In this document: piece after piece, positions 1 through 7,849 of the stretch
How the letters are laid out: every line of letters starts with the position of its first letter
How positions within the stretch are numbered: position 1 is the first letter of the stretch
Assembly (NCBI GenBank): GCA_036939355.1
Contig: JALLAP010000718.1
Location: 1-12,251 of the forward strand
DNA: 12,251 nt
From: Thalassiosira profunda
Taxonomy: Eukaryota > Bacillariophyta > Thalassiosirophyceae > Thalassiosirales > Thalassiosiraceae
Direction of reading: 5' to 3'
Made by a program: the position numbers and the translations under genes
Notes under the pieces: model-generated
What the model was told of the DNA's origin: nothing
What the model saw: the letters and a program-made list of their open reading frames with translations, nothing else
The model's database searches: none

Positions 1-1
1 G

Positions 2-3000
2 CTCACAGACTACCAGGAGGGCCTCTCGCGGGCGAGCGGCCTGAATAAGACCGCCATTTCCTCCTTGGGTGACCAGGAGCGTAGGCTCAGAGAGTTGCAG
101 GCGTCGCTTCGATCGTCGCTGTCCACCCCACAAGAAAGACCGCCGGGGACTCCAATTGCCAAACAGTGTAACCGCGTAGCAGTGGACCCAGAGGGCGCCA
201 ACCTGAGCCAAGCACAGGCAGAAGGCAAGCAGGGTGTCACGTCTGAAACTGTGGTTGGTCCCGGCCCGCAGATATCTACCAGCGATAGCACACGAAACGA
301 TGCTGGCGGCCCAAATATCTCAATGGGTTCGGCTTTAGCCATTGAGGATGGCAGGAGGCGACCCACCACCGTCCCGGACGCCCCAACGAACTTCCATGCG
401 ACCGAGATTAGGCAGGATTCTTTCACGGTTGTTTGGGATGCCGATAGCAGCGACTCCAACGTAGCCAACGTAGCTAACTACGAAATCAGATACAGCCATT
501 CTGTCGAAGGAACGGAGAAGCAAGTCTTGCAACGGTGTTCCAGATGGCTCTTGAAGGATCCTCTGCCCAACAGACGGTACGTGGTCGAGAATCTCCAGCC
601 AGGCACAGAGTATCGGGACATTGCTCTCCGCTGTCGAAACTCTATTGGATGGAGCGAGTTTTGTGACCCGATCCAAAGTCTCTCGACTGTGCAATTAGGT
701 GAGTACCATGAGGTTTTGCTTGAGCCTTTCTCTGCTGGTTAATGTCTCACCCATTTCACTCAGACGAAGACCACGAGAACCGGCGAAACAAATTCCTCTA
801 CAGAATAGGGCATCTCGAAAACGCTATTCAGAGTCTCGAAGCCGAACGACAGCAAATCCCAGCCGAGCAGGTGTCGTTGGCGCGCCAGATGGCGGAGATG
901 CAGGACGATCGCATGCTTTCACTGCACGAAGAGATCGAACGCATTGCATTGCACGCAGATAACGAGCTGCTGTCGTCCGACTTGCTTCACGGGGCGGCCC
1001 AAGTCTTTACCAAACGAACCCTGCACCGAAAGCTGTTGCAGGAACTCACAACCTGCAGAGAGAGCATTGCAGTTTGGAGGGCAGAGATCATTGACATGGA
1101 CAAGGAGAGCGCCGAATTGGCCGCTGAAATTGAGACCAAACGAACCCAACTGGGCGAACGAAAGGCGGCACTGCTGCAATTTGACAAGCGGCGCTCTATT
1201 GTGTCCGGTATGAAGCATGCAGTGTCCAAGGAACCGCGCGAAACGAAGCAGTACTATCTTTCCCTATGGAAGACGAGGGTTGCAGACCGCCTAGTAGTTC
1301 AGCAGACTCTCAGTTCTGTTGCACGGGCATGCCGGAGACGGATCATCGCCAGAGCGTGGGGCCGACTGTGCTCCCTAATCAAGAGGGAGCAAGTTGCGAG
1401 GAGAGATCTTGCTGCAAAGCCGGCTGACGGAATCGGCGGAAAGTTGCTCAACACCGCCGAACAGTGTCTGGAAGAGACCTTGGCCGATGCCACTCATTTG
1501 ATAGGGTTCGTGGACGCCATTCACTCGAACGAGGGCAGCGATGCGCAAACGGGGGAAGCGTGCCCGACGCACTTGCTGCCCCAAGAAGATCAGGATGCCT
1601 TGATCAAAGGCAGGTTGCTCTTTGACGCCGGACACTACCAGTCATCGCTCAAGAACTTCCGGCGCGTGCTGTCCAAAATGGATGACCCTGCTTACTTTTA
1701 TGAACTGTCATCGGTGGATGCCGCCTCTCTCTATGCCGAAGTAAATGGAACGGTCGCTCAGGCTTATGCCAGGCTGGGCTCGTACGACCTTGCCGTTCAA
1801 TATTTTGGCAGGCAGCTCTCCCTCGCGGAGGAAGAGGACTTGGATTTGCCCCGGACCTGCGCTCTTCTTGGCCTGGGCATATCCTACATTGGAAAGTACG
1901 ACCACCAACACGCAGAGGGCTTCCTTATGCGTGCTCTAGAGCTTTGCCGTTCGACAGGCGACCGGGAACGAGAGGCCATCGCCTACGAGTATCTGGCGAA
2001 GTGTTGCGAGTGCCTAAACAGACCAGCCGATGCCGACCAGTGGGCTTCCAAGCTCGAGCGCATGGACACAACGAGCTGGGAGCGCGAAACTGGCGGCACG
2101 GCCATATCGCGCCAGGGCGTGGACAGGGCTTTGAGTGAGTTGGACACGTTGCGCGATCGCCTCGTCAACACGTCGGCAAAGGAATCTCGGGCCGTTGTGT
2201 TGGAAGTGGCCTCGGCTCATCGAGTCGAGTTGCAGAGAGCAAAGTCGGACAAGGAGCAGGCATTTGCCGAAGCACGCGAACAGCTATCTGCGTCTAAGCG
2301 GCAGTTGGAGGAGCTGCGAGAGCTCTTGCTGCAAATCGAGGGCGAGCTGGAGGAGGCAACGCACGCAAAGCAAACCATGATGTCGCGCCTGCTGCAAGGC
2401 CACGCGCAAGAGGTCAAGGCAAAGGCTGCAAAGATCCGCCTCGAGGCAGAGCAGAAGATCTGCCGGAAAAAGATCGATGAGTGCTGTACATCGATGGCGC
2501 AGTCGGATCTGCTCATTCGCAATACCCAAGACGACATCCGCACTCTAGAGGAAGAAATGGAGGTGGAAGATGCCCCACTCATGCAGCGTATTCTTGAGGG
2601 GCGGAAATATCGCTGCATTTCGTTGAACTCGTCCAACATTGCGTGCGACGATGTCACGGGCAGGAGCAAAACAAGTGGTGTGCCTTGTGCTGTGGTCAGC
2701 GAAGGGAATAGCTGTTACATCCACGGCCTCGAAACCGGCACGCTCGAGCACGTATTTGTCAGCGTCAAAGATGGCAGCGCTGCCACCATCACCTGCCTCT
2801 TTTTCCACGGTAACCACGTCTACGCAGGCACGATGGACTCTCTTGTCGTTGGCTGGGACATCTCGACAACAACGCGGCTGTTTACGGCCAAAGAACACGA
2901 GGCAGCTGTGACGTGCATTCATGCCGACGACTCGAAGATTGTGTCTGGGAGCGCGGACAAGAGCATCATTGTGTGGAGCACTGAGGGAACGCTGATTCGC

Positions 3001-3766
3001 CGCGTCAACGGCCACGCTCGTGGCGTGCACTGCATCCAAAGCGGACCAAATTGGTGCGTCTCTGCGTCGTATGGCACGGTGTTTGTCTGGGATATCACCG
3101 ATGAGGAATCAGACAAGATCAAAGCGGTGAGTTGCATCAAGGCTCGTGCCTGAGACTCGTCACTGATTCCTCTCACAACAATGTTCTTGACAGGTCAACT
3201 GCAAACGCCGCTTTGTTCTGCCAGAAAGCAGGAACGTCACCGCTGTCCAATTTGGGCAGTTGGAAGTGATCACTGGGGACAATGCTGGGCGTCTCTCCAT
3301 TTGGTGGGTCGAATCTGGTGAAATCCAGCAGACCTTTTGCGTGCATGACGGCCCCGTCTCCTCGCTCCAAGTCGACGCGACGAAGGCTGTGAGCGCTGGT
3401 CGCGACGCGACTGTGGCTGTGAGCGACATAATCAGAGGCGAGGTGCTGCACAAATTGCGTGGGCATGCGGCGCCAATTCTTGCAGTAGCCTTTGATCGAA
3501 GACAAATTCTGAGTCTCTCGTCGAACGGCGAGATGAGGTATTGGGCGTGGGGCCGTCCAGCCACTAGTAGCTCTCGGAGGACAAAGAAAGAGGTGCACAA
3601 GCCGAATATTGGCGGTGACGAATTCGTAAGCATCAAGGGAGCAACCGCGCACGAAGATATATTAGAAGGCGAGGAGGACAGCGAGGCACCCGAGACTTCG
3701 CAAACGGCAAACAGAGGGAAGCTGATGATGAACCGGCTTGCTGTTAAATTTCCTAGGCGACACTAA
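2..3766 (+). CDS. FN3 / TPR / WD40 multi-domain scaffold protein, 5'-partial, three exons
   Basis: Probable exons are <2-698, 764-3126 and 3194-3766. The introns are 699-763 (gtgagt...cag, 65 nt) and 3127-3193 (gtgagt...acag, 67 nt). Both splices keep frame and join about 1210 residues. The frame is open to the left edge, so the N-terminus lies outside the window. Visible order: a short coil, a fibronectin type III domain at residues 124-231 (starts VPDAPTNF, contains YEIRY and LQPGTEY), a coiled coil at 233-385, a basic Trp-containing segment at 394-440, about four TPRs at 513-665 and a second coiled coil at 680-835. From 845 to 1137 there are seven WD-type blades, including ITCLFFHGNHVYAGTMDSLV and VTCIHADDSKIVSGSADKSI, followed by an acidic tail. 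Such domain mixes are typical of protein-protein scaffolds, often cytoskeletal or ciliary in protists. No catalytic site is visible, and the scaffold role is inferred. The stop is TAA. Confidence 0.85.
699..763 (+). other. Intron 1 of the FN3/TPR/WD40 gene
   Basis: Donor AG|GTGAGT and acceptor TCACTCAG. Exon 1 leaves one base of a codon and exon 2 supplies two, giving Asp at the joint. The intron contains an in-frame stop (TAA at 740-742), so the gene must be spliced here. The FN3 domain ends exactly at this exon boundary. Confidence 0.85.
3127..3193 (+). other. Intron 2 of the FN3/TPR/WD40 gene
   Basis: Donor GTGAGT and acceptor TTCTTGACAG. It is a phase 0 intron, 67 nt long, with an in-frame TGA at 3151-3153. 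It falls between the fourth and fifth WD blades, and the spliced product restores an even blade spacing. Confidence 0.85.
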
Positions 3767-3806
3767 ACTAGACATTCAGAGACTGCGCTGCCTCGCCGAG
3801 AGGTTA

Positions 3807-5255
3807 TCAAGCTCCAAGGATGGTATCCAAAGCTTCTCGATTGCTCCTCACCTTCCAATTATTCAGCAAGCACAGCGCGTTCGCGTCCAGCCGAGGAGGA
3901 GCGAATGCATAGCTGTCCGGCCAATTAGAGGAAAGACGCCTCTCGATCCTTTCGTCCTCCAGAACGAAGCGATCATTCTCAATGTTGGAAAAGATGACGA
4001 GGGTCTCGACAACATACGGATCCACGCCCATTTGGTTCGGCATCACCTCCACTTCCCGGAGCCGCGCCATTGCTATTTTGGGGTCGGTGAGGTTGGCGAT
4101 GACACTCTCGTACAAGTCCGAAGAAAAGACCTGCGACAGTTCAGGACCCAGCAGGCTGTTCATCGAGTCAGTTGTTGTGTCGGCTCCAAAGAGATAAGCA
4201 ATCGGCGACGTGAGCTTGGAGAGGGGAATGTTGTTGTTGTAAAAGGCGACGATGCGCTGCGTTTTGCGACGCAGTAGACCAATCAGCCCTAACGTATCGA
4301 CGACTCCGCCATCCAGCACCACAACTGAACTAGAATTGATAGATGGAGTAGCAAATGTCGACCGATTGGCTTTCAAGAGGAGTTTGTTGGATAGGGAGAA
4401 TGGAATTGATTCAGCTGTGATCAGAGGAGCTGCCCAAAAGGCGGTGGTGCAAGACAGGGTATCAAGAACGGATGGGCTGAAGCTGGCATTGGACGACACA
4501 TCGACAAGGACGTGATGGAGCATGTCTGCGCTCGATGGCGTCAGTGTGCCTTTTTCAGTTCTTTTCGGCAACGGGGGAATCTCATCCAGGAAGGCAAAGG
4601 ACGAAATCCAAGGAATTGCGCCGCCAAGGATGTGGCCAACGCTGCCAAAGATATGAGTCATACCAGTTAGTGAACACGTCTCAAACATATACAACCAATA
4701 TACAGCGCAACGTACCAAACGATGTCGAAGATTCTCTCGATCAGCGACGTCCACCAGTGCACATATTTCCAGGGCATCGAGAAGATGTGGGTGAAGGACA
4801 AGCGGCGGAGCTTATCGGCGAATTCGCCTACCGATAGCTTTATTCCATTGTTTTCCATATCACACCACCGCTTGCGAGAGGGCTTTAGATTGTTCGCGTA
4901 ATAGCCATAGAATGACCCGTCTGGAGAAATAGGCTCTGGAAGCTGTCGCTCCATCAGCTCCTCCAACGTGAAATTGCTCCTGTACGTTGGAAAGTGGATT
5001 CTGTCCTTTGCATTGACCCACAGCCCGTATCCAACACTGTTCGCGAGACAGGCCATGAGACTCCGAGGATTGCAAGACAATACAGTGGTCAGCCACTCAC
5101 CTGCCTCCTGAAACCGTCGATATTGTGAGATTCATTTCCCTCCTTCTCGCCGACTCCGCCATCGAGGGGTAGACGTCCGCGATGGCATTCATTGCACATG
5201 CCGCGCCGATCGCCGCCGGGATGCCCCCACCAGAGAACGCTATTCCCACAGACAT
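3807..5255 (-). CDS. cPLA2/patatin-type serine phospholipase (acyl hydrolase), three exons
   Basis: Exons on the minus strand are 5255-5101, 5036-4716 and 4641-3807. The introns are 5100-5037 (64 nt) and 4715-4642 (74 nt). All phases fit, giving 436 residues. Near the N-terminus is GIAFSGGG (residues 4-11), the oxyanion-type glycine loop. TVSGGS (47-52, the last Ser split by intron 1) is the nucleophile elbow, with Ser49 as likely nucleophile. VVVLDGG (265-271) supplies the likely catalytic Asp269. This Ser-Asp dyad arrangement is that of cytosolic PLA2 and patatin-like hydrolases, which release fatty acids from glycerolipids. A hydrophobic stretch (FSMPWKYVHWW and on) may touch membranes. 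No C2 domain or signal peptide is seen. The start at 5255 has a good context (GCAGCCATG), but it lies only seven residues before the glycine loop and there is a stop upstream in frame, so an unseen upstream exon is possible. The substrate cannot be told from sequence. Confidence 0.75.
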
Positions 5256-5508
5256 GGCTGCTGGTGCTCCACGAGGGTTGATTGCGTTGCAGCGACAACA
5301 TTATGCTGCATTGTTGCAATTACTATCGGAGATTGTGGCAAGTGTGCCCATCGCCAACGCAAAATTGGTTTTCGTGTGAACTGCGAGAACCCCAAGCAAT
5401 AATCCAAGGAGTTGGCCAAAGCCCCCCAAACTGCTCAACCAACCCAAACTGCACCAACCACATACTACTTTACCACGCCCCCTGCGCTCTCCAGTATCCC
5501 CCAACCGC
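5256..5508. promoter_or_regulatory. Spacer between the plastid-protein gene and the lipase gene
   Basis: These 253 nt lie between the stop of the minus-strand gene at 5509 and the lipase start at 5255. The lipase promoter and 5' UTR should lie here. The minus strand is rich in G and T around 5410-5470. No clear TATA box or long open frame is visible. A short upstream lipase exon cannot be excluded. Confidence 0.3.
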
Positions 5509-6284
5509 CTATGCGGGGCGGATCATGCCGCCCCCGCTGGAGAACACAAACGGCCCTCGATCGTCGGGATTTAGCCCTTGGTATTCCATTGTCTCCCGAT
5601 CCCCGTTGAAGTCCGGCGCCCGCTTGTCTTCCCGGTACACCACTTCGCCCGTAAACTCGTCAATCACATCCTCGAAGTCAGATAACTCCTCCGGGGAGGA
5701 TACCTGGACGGAGGTGAGCTCCGGTATCCTCGCGTTCAGGTACATGGCCGCCTTGCCCAGGACCGTTTCTGCACAATGATGAATTGCAAACGATACCCAT
5801 CAGTTTATGAAAAGTGGAGGACGAGTTGCAACAGCGGGCGAAGGAGCTTACCTCGTCGATGCCAGAACTTGCCAGTGAGCGACAAGATCGCCTCCGGGCC
5901 TTCCAATTCGATGAATTCTACGGAGCCAGTGATTCCAACCGACGCGGGCACGTCGTGCCGCCCAAACATTGTCTTGCCATACTCGCTGTCCTGCAGCTCC
6001 TCTAAACACTGCTCGATCGATTCCTCGTCGAGCGGCAATATGAGCTCGTCGTATGTGTAGTCTGACTGCGACGAGGAGAGGAGGTCGTTCGCCCAATCGT
6101 CGTAGAGATTGAAGAGCCGGGTGATGGGCGGTTGTGACGTGCGCGAGGTGCCGAGTGATGGGTGCGCTGTTGATGGGAGATGCCGAGCAATTCGTCGCGA
6201 GGGGCACGACGAGCGATGCTGGGAGGGCGCGACGAACCCCAGGGCGATCATCGGCATAGCGCTCAATAGGAGGAGGAGGATCAT
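5509..6284 (-). CDS. Conserved plastid-targeted protein of unknown function, two exons
   Basis: Exons are 6284-5852 and 5768-5509, with an 83-nt intron at 5851-5769 (GTAAGC...TTGTGCAG). The product is 230 residues and ends at TAG. The N-terminus is a leucine-rich signal peptide with ALG-F-VAPS around residue 17, followed by a Ser/Arg/Pro/His-rich stretch to about residue 55. This is the form of a bipartite presequence for a secondary red plastid. The mature part has an acidic segment, then a compact block at 102-163 with YGKTMFGRHDVPASVGITG, LTGKFWHRR and a helix ending NARIPEL, then an acidic tail. The intron cuts directly after FWHRR. I know of no named family and see no catalytic signature. 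The dense block reads like a small globular domain under selection. The frame is open upstream of 6284, but that extension would run into the divergent neighbour and would hide the signal peptide, so the start is set at 6284. Confidence 0.8.
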
Positions 6285-6523
6285 GGTGCCGACTGATGTG
6301 TGCGCGCGGGAGAGATGTGTGTGTGGGCGTGGGCGGAAGCTGAGACGAAATCCGCGCTCCCTCCGTACGCCGTCCCGCCATCTGCCTTCTGCCGCGCGCC
6401 CGGCCCGCCCCGCGCCCCCGCGCCCAGGCCAGGCCGACCCATCATCACCCAGTCGGCGCCGCCGCGCAGGAAGGCAACATCGAGATCTGTGGGGCGACGG
6501 AGACGCCATCAGCCACAGCCGCG
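6285..6523. promoter_or_regulatory. Divergent promoter region between two plastid-protein genes
   Basis: These 239 nt separate the start codons of two divergently oriented genes whose products both carry plastid-type presequences. The stretch is clearly richer in G and C than its surroundings, above all at 6390-6470, with C-rich and CG-rich runs. There is a short TG-rich tract at 6296-6330. No TATA box is evident. It is inferred to hold both 5' UTRs and a shared promoter. Confidence 0.45.
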
Positions 6524-7576
6524 ATGGCGCCACGCCCCGTCGCGCCGGCGATGATGGCGCTTGCAATTTTTGTGCACATCTTGTGCGCAGCTACCTCCTT
6601 CTCGTGGCATTCTCGCCTCCACCTCCGCCCTCAATGGGCAGACATCGGAGGGACGCGGCTGTTCTCGCAGGGCAACCACAACAACGCAAATATCGACAAT
6701 AAAAACATCGACGAGGGCATACGATTGAACAAGGTGTTCAAGGCGACGCACTCGCGGCGCGAGGCGGACAAGCTCATCGCAGAGGGAAGGGTGAGCATCA
6801 ATGGCCAGCCGGTGCGGAGCAAGGGCGGGATGAAGGTGGTGCCATTTCGAGACGAGGTGGCGTTGGATGGACAGGTCGTTCGCGGGTGGGAGAGGATGAA
6901 CGCCCTTGACGAAAACGAGGGCGGGGATTTCCGAACAGCCGGTGCTAGGAGCGGCGATCTCAATACTGCCGCGTTCGAGTACGTCAAGTACTTCAAACCG
7001 AGAGGGGTGACCTGCACCACCGACCGGCGAATAGAGGGCAACATCATCGACGCGATACATCAGGATGGGTTTCGTCCGAGACATCGGGTGTATCCTGTGG
7101 GCAGGCTGGACAAGGATACCACGGGACTAATACTGCTCACATCCGACGGACGAATGGTCAATGCCGTTTTGCGCGGGGAGCGGAAGCAGCCGAAGGTGTA
7201 CAAAGTGATGGTGAATGGCAGATTGGAGGAGGGGCATCTGCAACAGCTGAGGGACGGCGTTGTCATCAAAACAGTAGCCCAGCGCAAGGGCCGCACCGAG
7301 GAGGAAAATACCCTCGTCGCCAGGACCAAACCCTGCGGTGTCGAACGGATAGGACCCTCCGCTTGCACGATGACGCTGGTCGAGGGACGAAATCGGCAGA
7401 TCCGAAAGATGATGGAGGCCCTGGGGCTTCGCGTGGTAAAATTACACCGCGTGGGGTTCGTGGGGATACAACTTGGGGATGACGACCTGAGACGTCCGGG
7501 CGATTGGGCACATTTGGACGAAGATGAGATGGCGTTGGTGGAGGAGGCACTGCGGTCAGCCGGGGAGGGAGATTGA
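6524..7576 (+). CDS. RsuA/RluB-family rRNA pseudouridine synthase, plastid-targeted
   Basis: An intronless 350-residue protein. Residues 1-26 form a signal peptide (hydrophobic MALAIFVHILCAATSF), with cleavage probably just before or at Phe26, followed by a basic transit-like stretch. An S4 RNA-binding domain covers about 65-118 (RLNKVFKATHSRREADKLI, then GRVSINGQPV). The catalytic domain covers about 150-335 and has PVGRLDKDTTGLILLTSDG, with Asp196 as the catalytic aspartate of this superfamily. Near the C-terminus is EGRNRQIRKM, the signature of the RluB/RsuA branch. These enzymes isomerise a specific uridine in rRNA. In plants a homologous RsuA-type enzyme acts in the chloroplast, so plastid ribosomal RNA is the expected substrate here. 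A later start at Met10 or Met11 would give an equally good signal peptide. The stop is TGA. Confidence 0.93.
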   Translation: MAPRPVAPAMMALAIFVHILCAATSFSWHSRLHLRPQWADIGGTRLFSQGNHNNANIDNKNIDEGIRLNKVFKATHSRREADKLIAEGRVSINGQPVRSKGGMKVVPFRDEVALDGQVVRGWERMNALDENEGGDFRTAGARSGDLNTAAFEYVKYFKPRGVTCTTDRRIEGNIIDAIHQDGFRPRHRVYPVGRLDKDTTGLILLTSDGRMVNAVLRGERKQPKVYKVMVNGRLEEGHLQQLRDGVVIKTVAQRKGRTEEENTLVARTKPCGVERIGPSACTMTLVEGRNRQIRKMMEALGLRVVKLHRVGFVGIQLGDDDLRRPGDWAHLDEDEMALVEEALRSAGEGD

Positions 7577-7849
7577 GCACATCGATTTTTGCAATTGTGA
7601 CGAAAGCGGTGGAAATACATTCATGCGACTAAGACAACGGTAGACGGGCTGGTGGCAAGAGATTCCTACGTATCTTTTACGTACCTATCTCACCCTCTGG
7701 AGGTCCTCTCTTCGATCGGACAACAGAGCAGTTGACCGCTTGGAAGCTGCGTCGACCCGTACACGTCCCGCTGAATTGTCTCCGGACACATTCCACCTTC
7801 CATGGGTACAGCGGCTGCTGCGGTGCGCCAGAAGTCATCTGCTGACGTA
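7577..7849. other. Intergenic interval that may hold a 3' exon of the neighbouring minus-strand gene
   Basis: These 273 nt lie between two convergent genes. On the minus strand, 7840-7677 holds an open frame with protein-like content (PLYPWKVECVRRQFSGTC, then SFQAVNC), one frame off from the upstream extracellular-protein gene. It has Cys and Trp spacing that would suit an extracellular module. It could be the true C-terminus of that gene, reached by a poor 41-nt intron or lost by frameshift. Nothing else is recognisable. A TTCGATC near 7712 recalls a tRNA B box, but no cloverleaf surrounds it. Confidence 0.3.

Noticed and set aside
461..480. Short tandem repeat encoding Asn-Val-Ala twice in the FN3 domain
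   Set aside because: It is only two copies and fits in a loop of the domain; probably chance or a tiny slippage event.
65..742. A start codon at 65 for the scaffold gene
   Set aside because: The triplet at 65 is TTG, and the frame stays open to base 2 with coil-like content, so the gene continues to the left.
6287..6566. N-terminal extension of the unnamed plastid protein
   Set aside because: It would overlap the start of the pseudouridine synthase gene and bury a clear signal peptide; the frame is open only because the interval is GC-rich.
6109..6702. Arg/Pro-rich 197-codon plus-strand open frame
   Set aside because: It is antisense to exon 1 of the unnamed plastid protein and out of frame with the synthase; its composition reflects GC-rich DNA.
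7690..7730. TTCGATC resembling a tRNA B box
   Set aside because: I could not build acceptor, D and anticodon arms around it on either strand.
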